From the NCBI RefSeq assembly GCF_036173065.1, contig NZ_CP108041.1, positions 2,855,001 through 2,919,000 on the forward strand: a stretch of DNA of 64,000 nucleotides. Reading direction: 5' to 3'. The stretch comes from Rhodococcus sp. NBC_00297 (GTDB lineage Bacteria > Actinomycetota > Actinomycetes > Mycobacteriales > Mycobacteriaceae). Positions 43,088 to 51,283 of the stretch are shown in pieces (position 1 is the first letter of the stretch; the number at the start of each line of letters is the position of its first letter). The position numbers and the translations under genes are program-made. The notes beneath the pieces are model-generated. The model was not told where the DNA came from. It searched no databases and was given only the letters and a program-made list of their open reading frames with translations.

Positions 43088-43480
43088 ATGATTCTGGTGC
43101 TCAGATTGATCGTCACGGCGTTCGCGATCTGGCTGGCGGCGTCCTGGGTGGACGGCATCTCGATCGCGAGTTCGGGGCGCGGGCAGGGCTGGGACCTGGT
43201 GGTGCTGATCGGGATCGCCGCCGTGTTCACCGTGATCAACGCCTTGGTCAAGCCGATCGTGCAGTTGTTGTCGCTGCCCCTCATCGTGCTGACCCTCGGG
43301 CTGTTCCTGTTGGTGATCAACGCGTTGATGCTGCTGCTCACCGCCGCCATCACCGAGAGCACCGGGTACGGGCTCACCGTCGACGGTTTCGGGTCCGCCT
43401 TCTGGGGCGCGGTGATCGTGTCCATCGTCAACTGGGTTCTCGGTGGACTGGTGCCGGACCGGCGATCGGCGCGCCGCTGA
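43088..43480 (+). CDS. Phage holin family 4-type membrane protein
   Basis: The 130-residue protein has four hydrophobic helices (LRLIVTAFAIWLAASWVDGI, LVVLIGIAAVFTVINALVKP, LIVLTLGLFLLVINALMLLL, FWGAVIVSIVNWVLGGLVP) and the conserved NALVKPIVQLLSLPLIVLT pattern of the PF04020 family. Despite the family name, these are chromosomal proteins of unknown function, and no phage genes are nearby. Confidence 0.85.
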   Translation: MILVLRLIVTAFAIWLAASWVDGISIASSGRGQGWDLVVLIGIAAVFTVINALVKPIVQLLSLPLIVLTLGLFLLVINALMLLLTAAITESTGYGLTVDGFGSAFWGAVIVSIVNWVLGGLVPDRRSARR

Positions 43481-43498
43481 GGCTGCCGCCGACCGCGG

Positions 43499-43981
43499 TC
43501 AGTCCAGCCGCGCCACGAATGCCGTGATGGTCTCGCGAAGCTTGCCGACGCGCTCCTCGACCGGGGTGTCGTCGCGGTACTGCCGTCCCAGCGTCGGGGT
43601 CTTGATCCGCCGCGCGTACAGGGAGCAGGCCAGATCCGAGCACAGGTAGGTGCCGACGGTGTTGCCGCGGCGGCCGGACTCACCGGTCTTGCGGGCCACC
43701 ATCAGCGTGACACCGCCGTTCTGATGCCCGGTGGTGCAGATGCTGCACATCTGAGACCGGCGCGAACTGCTCTCCGAACGCAGGGCGACTCCGACGAGCC
43801 GATCCGCGGTCGGCACGACGAGGAAGCTGCGGCCCGGATACGCGGGGTCGCTCCAGCCGAGGAAGTCCAGGTCGTCCCACGGGCGACGGTCCAGATCGGT
43901 GGGGACGGGGATGCGCTTCGCCTCGCCCTTCGAGCAGTTGACGAACGATGCCCGGATCTCGGGTTCGGTCACGGGGTCCAT
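43499..43981 (-). CDS. FBP/FusB-type elongation factor G-binding-like zinc protein
   Basis: The 160-residue protein has an N-terminal segment (TEPEIRASFVNCSKGEAKRI) and a C-terminal treble-clef zinc region with cysteines in SQMCSICTTGHQ and YLCSDLACSLYARR. This four-cysteine arrangement is that of FBP/FusB proteins, which bind elongation factor G and, in FusB, release it from ribosomes stalled by fusidic acid. ATG at 43981 is six bases after TACGGT. Whether it binds EF-G here is inferred from the family. Confidence 0.75.
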   Translation of the reverse strand: MDPVTEPEIRASFVNCSKGEAKRIPVPTDLDRRPWDDLDFLGWSDPAYPGRSFLVVPTADRLVGVALRSESSSRRSQMCSICTTGHQNGGVTLMVARKTGESGRRGNTVGTYLCSDLACSLYARRIKTPTLGRQYRDDTPVEERVGKLRETITAFVARLD

Positions 43982-43987
43982 GGGACG

Positions 43988-43993
43988 ACCGTA
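43988..43993 (-). promoter_or_regulatory. -10 box of a leaderless promoter for the FBP-like gene
   Basis: TACGGT with six bases to the ATG at 43981. Confidence 0.5.
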
Positions 43994-44040
43994 GAGGGAG
44001 ATCATGACCGTCGGCAACGGAATTATCCGTCGCGCGGCGA

Positions 44041-44910
44041 CTATCCGAGCAGCAGGCCGACGGTGGTCGCCACCGCCCAGACGAGCATCGCGAGACCCGA
44101 GTCGCGCAGCGCCGGAATGAGCGCGAGGCCCTGCTGCCGGGTGCGGACGGGGGCGTTGGCACGCCAGGCCAACGGGAAGGCGACGACGCCCAGCACGGCC
44201 CACGGCGAGTGCAGGAGCAGCAGCAGGCTGACGAGGAACGGCACGCCGAGCAGCGCGGCGTGCAGACCGCGGCTCCGGGCGTCACCCAGCCGGACCGCGA
44301 GGGTGAGCTTGCCCGCCTCGGTGTCGGTGGGAATGTCGCGGATGTTGTTGGCCACCAGGACGGCGCTCGAGAAGCAGCCCATCGCGACGGCGCTCGCGAG
44401 TCCCACGAGGTCGACGCGATCGGTGAGCACGAACTGGGTGCCGAGCACGGCGACGAGGCCGAAGAAGACGAAGACGGCGATCTCTCCGAGGCCGCTGTAG
44501 CCGTAGGGCTTCGATCCGCCCGTGTAGTACCAGGCTCCCGCGATGCACACGACACCGACGAGAACCAGCCACCAGGCCGTCGTCAGGGCGAGGACGAGCC
44601 CCGCGACGGCAGCGAGTGCGAAGCACGCCACGGCCGCGCCGCGGACGGCCGACGGCGTCGCCAGCCGGGAGCCGACGAGGCGGATCGGTCCGACGCGGTC
44701 GTCGTCGGTTCCGCGGATGCCGTCGGAGTAGTCGTTGGAGAAGTTCACGCCGACGATGAGGGCGACCGACACGAGCAGTGCCACCGGGGCCTTCCACCAC
44801 GTCACGTCGCCGGCCGCCGCTGCCGCACCCGCCGCGGCCACGACCGGTGCGATCGCGTTCGGAAGTGTGCGCGGCCGTGCGCCTTCGAGCCACTGGGATG
44901 CTGTCGCCAT
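44041..44910 (-). CDS. menA: 1,4-dihydroxy-2-naphthoate polyprenyltransferase
   Basis: MenA joins a polyprenyl chain to 1,4-dihydroxy-2-naphthoate, giving demethylmenaquinone. This 289-residue UbiA-family protein has the prenyl-diphosphate/Mg2+ motif [18 protein letters not shown], a second motif [19 protein letters not shown] in two parts ([15 protein letters not shown]), and eight to nine hydrophobic helices. ATG at 44910 begins [19 protein letters not shown]. Counterpart of Rv0534c. Confidence 0.95.
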   Translation of the reverse strand: MATASQWLEGARPRTLPNAIAPVVAAAGAAAAAGDVTWWKAPVALLVSVALIVGVNFSNDYSDGIRGTDDDRVGPIRLVGSRLATPSAVRGAAVACFALAAVAGLVLALTTAWWLVLVGVVCIAGAWYYTGGSKPYGYSGLGEIAVFVFFGLVAVLGTQFVLTDRVDLVGLASAVAMGCFSSAVLVANNIRDIPTDTEAGKLTLAVRLGDARSRGLHAALLGVPFLVSLLLLLHSPWAVLGVVAFPLAWRANAPVRTRQQGLALIPALRDSGLAMLVWAVATTVGLLLG

Positions 44911-45108
44911 GTGTGGATCATTGCCTACGCATGCCGATGCGGCCCCGCGCGGTCGTGTTGTGAGGCCCACCGCTCCCGGCGTACACTCCGGATGCGCCCT
45001 CGACCTCGGGGGTTTCTCACAGGCTTGTCGCCGTCGGCCGTGAACGTGGCACACGAATGCGGAACCGGTCCTTCGATCGGTTCACCTGTCGCACCCCGGG
45101 GATGAACG

Positions 45109-45303
45109 ATGGACGACATCACCAGTTCCACGATCGACGACGCCGTCGCGGCCATGACGGACGTCGAACTCGACCGCGCCATCCGCGCGCTCACACTGCG
45201 TCAGCGGTCCCTGCTGCTCGGCGGTGATCTCGACACGGCCTGGGCGGTCACCGAGGATCTCGAGCGCTGCCTCGCCGCCCGGTGCGGTATGCCGCGAGCC
45301 TGA
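45109..45303 (+). CDS. Small acidic hypothetical protein (64 aa)
   Basis: The protein (MDDITSSTIDDAVAAMTDVE...) is predicted to be helical, with LDRAIRALTLRQRSLLLGGD and a C-terminal Cys pair (CLAARCGMPRA). No family is recognised. It lies alone between menA and a convergent gene of unknown function, and codon use looks like its neighbours. Confidence 0.5.
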   Translation: MDDITSSTIDDAVAAMTDVELDRAIRALTLRQRSLLLGGDLDTAWAVTEDLERCLAARCGMPRA

Positions 45304-45326
45304 CACGCTCGAGCCCCAGAAGAGGC

Positions 45327-46448
45327 TCAGCTGGACCGTCTGCGCGGCCCACGACCCGGGTATCCGGTGTCGGTGGGCGGGACGGGATCGTCCTCGTCGG
45401 AGAATCCGACCGGTTGGAATTCCACCATCAGGAACCGTTGTCCCGGAACACGTGTCGCCCGTAGGTCGACGACGGTCCACCCGCCGTCGACACGGCGCAG
45501 ACGAACGCCCGGGATCTCGGTGCGATGGTCCGCCCACTCGTGCATCTGCCGATAGGCCGACACGATGCGGGCGATGTCCGAGGGGTGCGGGGTGTCGCGC
45601 TGATCGACCTGCCCTTTCCACAGGATGTTCTCCACCGGATCCGTCAGCCACCGCACGACGCGCACGCGCTCGGTGTCGATGAGGGCGATCGCGGTGGGGG
45701 AGTTGCGCGTCAGCGACCGCAGCGCGAACGCCTCGACCGACGGTCCGGCCACCACGAGTTCGTCCGCGCGGAGCGAGATCGCCAACGCGTGCGACACGGT
45801 GTCGACGTACCGGCTGGCGTCGTCGGCGGACGAGGTGTCGAGCACCGTCCGCACCGCATTGCGCAGGGGCCGGGCACCGCGCGGGGTACGCAGCGCCACG
45901 GTGCCGTCCCAGCGGGTTCCGGGTTCCGCGTCGAGCAGAGCGACGAGGAGATACATCGCGCTGTCGGCGTCGTCCGCGTGGTCGAACAGCTCGAATGCCG
46001 GTGCGGCGAGCTTCGATGCCGGCTCCCGGCCCGTGACGCCGGCGATGCCGGGCGTGAACGCGAACTGTCGACGTGACGAGGACCAGTCGTAGCCGACGAC
46101 GAGGGGCGGCGGTGCGTCGGAATCGTCACCGGCGTACAGCATCACACCGTGGACGGCCTTCCGGGGACCCGGTACCGCGACGGCCCGCAGCGGACCGTTC
46201 AGTCCCGGCACGGTCTCGGCCGCGTCCTCGCCGCTGGTCGCGACGAACGCGGTCATCGCACGCGCCGCGTCCGCGATGCGCTTGCTGCCGACCGCGCGGG
46301 AGAGCGCCGTCCAGTCCTTCGCCCGACCGTCCTTGGCGACGACGGTCCCCACGGGACCGGCATCGCCGTCGGGCGGTTCGGCGAGTGTCTCCACGACGAT
46401 CCAGCCGTCGTGCGCGTCGGGAGCTGCTCCCGTCGCCTGCCTCGCCAT
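45327..46448 (-). CDS. Hypothetical protein, possible DUF5593/GAF-like (373 aa)
   Basis: The protein starts MARQATGAAPDAHDGWIVVE; GGAGG is ten bases upstream. Its N-terminal part (GWIVVETLAEPP, VVAKDGRAKDWTALSRAV) resembles actinobacterial GAF-like DUF5593 proteins, but I cannot confirm this. The C-terminal part (LRADELVVAGPSVEAFALRS, VVRWLTDPVENILWKGQ, GWTVVDLRATRVPGQRFLMV) is mixed alpha/beta. No enzyme motif or membrane helix is seen. It lies between menA and menE. Confidence 0.6.
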   Translation of the reverse strand: MARQATGAAPDAHDGWIVVETLAEPPDGDAGPVGTVVAKDGRAKDWTALSRAVGSKRIADAARAMTAFVATSGEDAAETVPGLNGPLRAVAVPGPRKAVHGVMLYAGDDSDAPPPLVVGYDWSSSRRQFAFTPGIAGVTGREPASKLAAPAFELFDHADDADSAMYLLVALLDAEPGTRWDGTVALRTPRGARPLRNAVRTVLDTSSADDASRYVDTVSHALAISLRADELVVAGPSVEAFALRSLTRNSPTAIALIDTERVRVVRWLTDPVENILWKGQVDQRDTPHPSDIARIVSAYRQMHEWADHRTEIPGVRLRRVDGGWTVVDLRATRVPGQRFLMVEFQPVGFSDEDDPVPPTDTGYPGRGPRRRSS

Positions 46449-46562
46449 CGTCACTGTCCTCCGAACCCACGAACAACCAAGCCCCCGACCCGGATGTACC
46501 GGGAGGACCTTACTCACCGTCACGGTCTCGGGCGGCTCGCCCCTCGGCGTGCGGGGGAGATG

Positions 46563-47726
46563 TCATTCGGTCGGACCACACGCGACCAGCGTCGTTCGCG
46601 CCGCCGCGCGGTCCACCTTGCCCGGGCCGCGGGCCGGGAGCGCGTCCACGAACAGCACCTGCCGGGGTGCCGCGGCAGGGCCGAGCGCGTCGGCGACGGC
46701 CGCCCGGAGAGACTCCGGCGACAGCTCGACACCGGGCCGCAGCACCACCAGTGCGCCCACCCGTTCGCCCAGGCGCGGATCGGGAACGCCGACCACGACG
46801 CACTCGGAGACCCCGTCGATCCCCGCGACGGCGTCTTCCACCACTCGCGGTACGACGGTGAGTCCGCCCGTGGTGATGGCGTCGTCGGCCCTCCCGAGAA
46901 TCTGCAGACGGTCGCCCTGCAGGCGTCCGAGATCATCGGTGCGGAACCACCCCGCCTCGGCGAACGCCGGGTGATCAGGCATTCCGCGGTAACCGTTCGC
47001 CAGTGTGGGTCCGCCGAGGCGCACCCGGCCGTCCGCCTCGAGGCCGACGGTCACGCCGTCCAGGGGAACGCCGTCGTAGACGCACCCGCCGCAGGTCTCG
47101 CTCATCCCGTAGGTGCGGACCACGGTGATCCCCGCAGCGAGTGCGCGGTCGAGCACGGGAGCCGGGGTCGCGGCCCCGCCGAGCAGAACGGCGTCGAGGG
47201 ACGCGAGCGCCGCGACGGCGTCCGGACGATCGAGCGCCTTCACCATCTGGGTGGGGACGAGGGAGGTGTAGCGCCGGGGCCCGCTCATCGACGCGACCGC
47301 GCGGACGAGGTGCGCGGGGTCGAATCCCGTCGACACGTCCACCACCGCGGGTTCGTGGCCGGCGGCGAGGGAGCGTAGGACCACCTGCATCCCGGCGATG
47401 TGATGGGCCGGCAGCGCGAGCAACCACTGTCCCGGCCCACCCAGCCGGGCATGGGTGGCGGCGGCGCTGGCCCGGAGTGCGGCCGCCCCGAGCAGGGCCC
47501 CCTTCGGGGTTCCCGTCGACCCGGACGTCGCGAGCACCATCGCGGTACCCGGCTCCGCGGGAGTGCCCGGTGACAGCGCGTCGGCGAGGCGTCGACGCTC
47601 ACGATCGTCGTCGGCGGGGACCGGCAGGACCGGCTCGGCGGTACCGTCGAGCACGGCGCGCAGTCGCGGCAGCAGACCCAGCACCGAGTCTCCGCTGGGC
47701 ACCGGGAGGACGGTCAGATCAGCCAC
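46563..47726 (-). CDS. menE: O-succinylbenzoate-CoA ligase
   Basis: MenE activates o-succinylbenzoate with ATP and CoA. The 387-residue protein is short for an ANL-family enzyme but normal for actinobacterial MenE. It has the P-loop-like MVLATSGSTGTPKGAL, the TYGMSET-type motif VVRTYGMSETCGG, the hinge WFRTDDLGRLQGDRLQILGR present as WFRTDDLGRL, and C-terminal GPGKVDRAA with the catalytic lysine. The GTG start at 47726 overlaps the upstream VOC gene by eight bases. Counterpart of Rv0542c. Confidence 0.92.
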   Translation of the reverse strand: MADLTVLPVPSGDSVLGLLPRLRAVLDGTAEPVLPVPADDDRERRRLADALSPGTPAEPGTAMVLATSGSTGTPKGALLGAAALRASAAATHARLGGPGQWLLALPAHHIAGMQVVLRSLAAGHEPAVVDVSTGFDPAHLVRAVASMSGPRRYTSLVPTQMVKALDRPDAVAALASLDAVLLGGAATPAPVLDRALAAGITVVRTYGMSETCGGCVYDGVPLDGVTVGLEADGRVRLGGPTLANGYRGMPDHPAFAEAGWFRTDDLGRLQGDRLQILGRADDAITTGGLTVVPRVVEDAVAGIDGVSECVVVGVPDPRLGERVGALVVLRPGVELSPESLRAAVADALGPAAAPRQVLFVDALPARGPGKVDRAAARTTLVACGPTE

Positions 47727-48099
47727 GGCGTTGCGGATGGTCGGGCGGAACCTCGACCACGACGATGCGTGTGCCGTCGGGGTCGGCGATCCACATCTCC
47801 GTCAGTCCCCAGGGCTCGGTCTGCGGGGGCCGCACGATCTCGACGCCCGCCGCCTCGAGTTCGGCGCGCGCCGCCTCGACGTCACGCACCTGCAGGAGAA
47901 TCGTCGCCCCCGCCCCCGCCCCCGCCCCCGCCGTCGGCTCGCCGTGGCCCGCCACCTCGATCAGCGACTGCCCCGCGAAGAACACCACGCCACCGGGATA
48001 CTCGCGGAAGATGCCGAGCCGCAACCGGTCCCGATAGAAGCTCAGGGTCTCGTCGACGTTTCTCGGCCGCAGGATGATCCGGCTCGCCAGCACCTCCAT
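47719..48099 (-). CDS. VOC/glyoxalase family protein (Rv0546c-like)
   Basis: This 126-residue protein has the two beta-alpha-beta-beta-beta units of the vicinal oxygen chelate fold: ILRPRNVDETLSFYRDRLRLG and ILLQVRDVEAARAELEAAGV, ending WGLTEMWIADPDGTRIVVVE. It probably binds a metal; the substrate is unknown. The loop between the units is AGAGAGAGA, encoded by a GCCCCC repeat. It lies between menB and menE as Rv0546c does. ATG at 48099 is chosen over longer starts because it begins at conserved sequence. Confidence 0.8.
   Translation of the reverse strand: MEVLASRIILRPRNVDETLSFYRDRLRLGIFREYPGGVVFFAGQSLIEVAGHGEPTAGAGAGAGATILLQVRDVEAARAELEAAGVEIVRPPQTEPWGLTEMWIADPDGTRIVVVEVPPDHPQRRG
47906..47929. 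repeat. GCCCCC microsatellite (four units)
   Basis: Four perfect hexamer units lie in the VOC gene and encode alternating Ala-Gly on the minus strand. Slippage would change the loop length by two residues without a frameshift. Confidence 0.8.
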
Positions 48100-48112
48100 C
48101 GTCGGTCGCCTC

Positions 48113-49021
48113 TCAGAAGTACCAGGGGTAGGGAGACCAGTCCGGCTCACGCTTCTCGAGGAACGAGTCGCGACCCTCCACGGCCTCGTCGGTCATGTAG
48201 GCCAACCGCGTCGCCTCGCCCGCGAACAGCTGCTGCCCCACCAGCCCGTCGTCCTGAAGATTGAACGCGTACTTGAGCATCCGCTGCGCCTGCGGGGACT
48301 TGCCGTTGATCGTGCGCCCCCACTCGATGGCGACGGTCTCGAGGTCGGCGTGATCGACCACCTTGTTCACAGCACCCATCCGGTGCATGTCCTCGGCGGT
48401 GTAGGTGTCACCGAGGAAGAAGATCTCGCGAGCGAACTTCTGGCCCACCATCTTCGCCAGGTACGCGCTGCCGTATCCGCCGTCGAAGCTGCCCACGTCG
48501 GCATCGGTCTGCTTGAAGCGGGCGTGTTCCCGGCTCGCCAGAGTCAGGTCGCAGACCACGTGCAGGCTGTGTCCGCCGCCCGCGGCCCACCCGTTGACGA
48601 GGCAGATCACGACCTTGGGCATCGTGCGGATCAGGCGCTGCACCTCGAGGATGTGCAGGCGTCCCGCGCGCGCCCGGTCCACGGTCTCGGCCGTGTCGCC
48701 GCTGGCGTACTGGTAGCCGGACCGCCCCCGGATGCGCTGGTCGCCGCCGGAACAGAAGGCCCACCCGCCGTCCTTCTCACTGGGCCCGTTGCCCGTGAGG
48801 AGGACGGCGCCGACGTCGGAGGTCATCCGGGCGTGGTCGAGCGTGCGGTACAGCTCGTCGACGGTGCCGGGGCGGAAGGCGTTGCGTACCTCGGGGCGAT
48901 CGAACGCGATGCGCACGGTGCCGTCGGTGACGTGGCGGTGGTACGTGATGTCCACCAGGTCCTCGAAGCCGGGGACCGCGGTCCACTGCTCGGGCTGGAA
49001 CGGCGAGGTCTGATCGGTCAC
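48113..49021 (-). CDS. menB: 1,4-dihydroxy-2-naphthoyl-CoA synthase
   Basis: MenB cyclises o-succinylbenzoyl-CoA. This 302-residue crotonase-family protein has WAFCSGGDQRIRGRSGYQ, VVICLVNGWAAGGGHSLHVV, FKQTDADVGSFDGGYGSAYL, and the C-terminal PDWSPYPWYF that closes a neighbouring active site. GTG at 49021 begins VTDQTSPFQPEQWTAV. Counterpart of Rv0548c. It heads the minus-strand run menB-VOC-menE. Confidence 0.95.
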   Translation of the reverse strand: MTDQTSPFQPEQWTAVPGFEDLVDITYHRHVTDGTVRIAFDRPEVRNAFRPGTVDELYRTLDHARMTSDVGAVLLTGNGPSEKDGGWAFCSGGDQRIRGRSGYQYASGDTAETVDRARAGRLHILEVQRLIRTMPKVVICLVNGWAAGGGHSLHVVCDLTLASREHARFKQTDADVGSFDGGYGSAYLAKMVGQKFAREIFFLGDTYTAEDMHRMGAVNKVVDHADLETVAIEWGRTINGKSPQAQRMLKYAFNLQDDGLVGQQLFAGEATRLAYMTDEAVEGRDSFLEKREPDWSPYPWYF

Positions 49022-49060
49022 CCTCGACAGCCTAACGACGGACCGAATCGGACTCCGCGT

Positions 49061-49066
49061 TACCGT
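49061..49066 (+). promoter_or_regulatory. -10 box of a leaderless promoter for the thioesterase-menC operon
   Basis: TACCGT with six bases to the ATG at 49073. Confidence 0.5.
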
Positions 49067-49072
49067 CGTCCG

Positions 49073-49684
49073 ATGACCGACGATTCCCCCCACGGCGGAT
49101 TCCCGAAGTTCACCAGGGCCACGCCGCCGCCGGACTACGGCCGGTTGATCGAGGCGTTGCGCACCGTCCAGGACCTCGCGGTGTCCACGGACCTGCCGGA
49201 CGACCAGCTCGCCCTGGCCGCCGACCAGGCGGAGAAACTCGCTGCGACCATGGCGCCGTACGTGGTGCCGGAGGGTCTGTCACCGGCGGGCCGCGCGCTG
49301 GAGCTCCCGGGCCGCGGCAGTCTGCTGATGCTGCCGTGGACCGTCGAGAAATACGGCGCCGAGGGCGTGCGGTCCACCGGTGTGTTCCGCCGGTTCCATC
49401 TCGGCGGCAACGGCGCAGCCCACGGCGGCACGCTGCCGTTGCTGTTCGACGACCTCTTCGGGCTGATCCAGCACGCGTACGGTCGCCCGATCAGCCGCAC
49501 CGCTTTCCTGCACATCGACTACCGCGCCGTGACCCCGTTGAACGAGCAGCTCGTCGCCGAGGGGCACGTGACGAAGGTCGAGGGCCGCAAGACGTTCATC
49601 GAGGCCCGGTTGACCAAGCAGGACGGCACTCTCGTCGCCGAGAGCAACGCCCTCATGGTGCAGTTGCTCCCCGGCCAGCAGTGA
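49073..49684 (+). CDS. PaaI-type hotdog thioesterase
   Basis: This 203-residue protein has a helical N-terminus and a single hotdog domain with FHLGGNGAAHGGTLPLLFDD, FLHIDYRAVTPLNEQLVAEG and ARLTKQDGTLVAESNALMV. This is the PaaI/4HBT-like pattern, so acyl-CoA hydrolysis is likely. It overlaps menC (GTGA) and is across from menB, so hydrolysis of 1,4-dihydroxy-2-naphthoyl-CoA, the missing step of the pathway, is a reasonable guess. Confidence 0.8.
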   Translation: MTDDSPHGGFPKFTRATPPPDYGRLIEALRTVQDLAVSTDLPDDQLALAADQAEKLAATMAPYVVPEGLSPAGRALELPGRGSLLMLPWTVEKYGAEGVRSTGVFRRFHLGGNGAAHGGTLPLLFDDLFGLIQHAYGRPISRTAFLHIDYRAVTPLNEQLVAEGHVTKVEGRKTFIEARLTKQDGTLVAESNALMVQLLPGQQ

Positions 49685-50664
49685 CGGCGGCACCCGCTCC
49701 CGGGCTCGACGAGATCGTCGCGTCGGCCCACGTGCTGTCGCTGCCCATGCGCACCCGGTTCCGCGGCATCACGACGCGGGAGGTACTGGTGTTCTCCGGA
49801 CCCGCCGGATGGGGCGAGTTCGGCGCGTTCCCCGAGTACGACGACGCCGAGGCGTCGGCGTGGCTGCGTGCCGGCATCGAGATGGCCTGGCAGGGCGCGC
49901 CCGATCCGGTGCGGGACCACGTCGAGGTCAACGCCACCGTGCCCGCGGTGCCCGCCGCCGAGGTGCCCGCCGTGCTCGCGCGCTATCCCGGCACGCGCAC
50001 GGCGAAGGTCAAGGTCGCCGAGAAGGGCCAGACCCTCGACGACGACGTCGCACGAGTCGAGGCGGTCCGGGCGCTCGTCCCCACCGTGCGTGTCGACGCC
50101 AACGGGGGCTGGACGGTCGACGAGGCCGAGACGGCCCTGCGTGCCCTCACCGAGAACGGTGACCTCGAGTACGCGGAGCAGCCCTGCGCGACGGTCGAGG
50201 AACTCGCCGAGGTGCGCAGACGCGTGCGCGGAGTGTCGATCGCCGCCGACGAGAGCATCCGGCGAGCCGAGGACCCGCTGCGCGTGGTGCGGGCCGGGGC
50301 CGCCGACGTGGCCGTCGTCAAGGTGCCGCCGCTGGGCGGGGTGCGGGCGGTGCTGCGGCTCGCCGAGGAATTGGCGCAGTACGGCGTCCCCGTGGTCGTG
50401 TCGAGCGCCCTCGACTCGGCGATCGGCATGTCGGCGGGACTCGCTGCGGCGGCGGCCCTGCCGTCGAGTGCCGCGTGCGGCCTGGGCACCGGCGCACTGT
50501 TCGTCACCGACGTGGCCGAGCCGCGAGCACTCGTCGACGGTCGGCTGCGGGTCGACACCGTCGTCCCCGATGCGGATCGACTCCGCGAGCTCGCCGCCCC
50601 GGACGATCGGCGGACGTGGTGGCTGGAGCGTCTCGCCCGGTGCCATCCCCTCGCTCTGTTGTAG
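49681..50664 (+). CDS. menC: O-succinylbenzoate synthase
   Basis: MenC dehydrates SHCHC to o-succinylbenzoate. This 327-residue enolase-superfamily protein has the K-x-K base pair in TAKVKVAEKG, metal ligands in RVDANGGWTVDEA, YAEQPC and SIAADESIR, and a lysine in VAVVKVPPLGGV. GTG at 49681 overlaps the upstream stop. Counterpart of Rv0553. Confidence 0.93.
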   Translation: MTAAPAPGLDEIVASAHVLSLPMRTRFRGITTREVLVFSGPAGWGEFGAFPEYDDAEASAWLRAGIEMAWQGAPDPVRDHVEVNATVPAVPAAEVPAVLARYPGTRTAKVKVAEKGQTLDDDVARVEAVRALVPTVRVDANGGWTVDEAETALRALTENGDLEYAEQPCATVEELAEVRRRVRGVSIAADESIRRAEDPLRVVRAGAADVAVVKVPPLGGVRAVLRLAEELAQYGVPVVVSSALDSAIGMSAGLAAAAALPSSAACGLGTGALFVTDVAEPRALVDGRLRVDTVVPDADRLRELAAPDDRRTWWLERLARCHPLALL

Positions 50665-50766
50665 GGTCGCGCCGACCAGAAACCTTCTCCGAGAACGGCG
50701 TTTGCGCCCGACTCTCAACCAAGAGAACGGCCTCCGGCCTGACTCCCGACGACAGGATTGTTTCCC

Positions 50767-51210
50767 GTGGCATCACTGCAGACCACCCTCCTCGACGAGA
50801 ACACCGCACCGGCCGTGCGCGCGGACGTCCGCGCGCTGATCGACGCCGAGGTCTCCGACAAGAAGGGCGCCTCCGGCCTGGCGGTCAAGGGCGGATACGG
50901 CGCCGTGAAGAAGGTGAGCCCCAGCGTCGTCGACGATGCGGTCGCCAAGCTGTGGCCGAGCTTCGTCGAGAAGCTCGACCCGTTCTGGCAGCGGTACCAG
51001 GCCGCGCCGACCGGCACGTTCGGTGAGTTCCTCGCCGCGAACGGTGACGAGGCGTCCGACGCGCTGCTGTCCGTCACCGACGCGCGCATCGACGAGACCA
51101 GCAAGTCGACCATCAAGAAGGCGTACTCCTCGCTCCGCCCGTCGGCGAAGAAGAACGTCACCGAGGCTCTCCCGCGCGTCGGCGCCCTGGTGCAGAAGTA
51201 CGCAGCCTGA
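50767..51210 (+). CDS. Conserved hypothetical protein, DUF6918-like (147 aa)
   Basis: The protein starts VASLQTTLLDENTAPAVRAD and is helical throughout (DVRALIDAEVSDKKGASGLA, KLWPSFVEKLDPFWQRYQA, LRPSAKKNVTEALPRVGALV). It resembles a family of small actinobacterial proteins of unknown function. AGGA lies ten bases before the GTG. A family B palindrome follows four bases after its stop. Confidence 0.7.
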   Translation: MASLQTTLLDENTAPAVRADVRALIDAEVSDKKGASGLAVKGGYGAVKKVSPSVVDDAVAKLWPSFVEKLDPFWQRYQAAPTGTFGEFLAANGDEASDALLSVTDARIDETSKSTIKKAYSSLRPSAKKNVTEALPRVGALVQKYAA

Positions 51211-51213
51211 CCC

Positions 51214-51257
51214 CCGTGCGCCTTTCGCGTATCCCCGGATGCGCGAAAGGCGCACGG
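51214..51257. repeat. Dispersed palindromic element, family B, copy 2
   Basis: A perfect 16-bp inverted repeat (51214-51229 with 51242-51257), CCGTGCGCCTTTCGCG, has the same stem length and 12-nt centre as copy 1 at 25417-25460. The bases that differ between copies change on both arms. Confidence 0.75.
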
Positions 51258-51283
51258 AGGGCCGGATCGTCGATGATGGAGCC

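Noticed and set aside
43088-43480. Prophage signal from the holin-like gene
   Set aside because: This family is chromosomal in Actinobacteria and no phage genes are adjacent.
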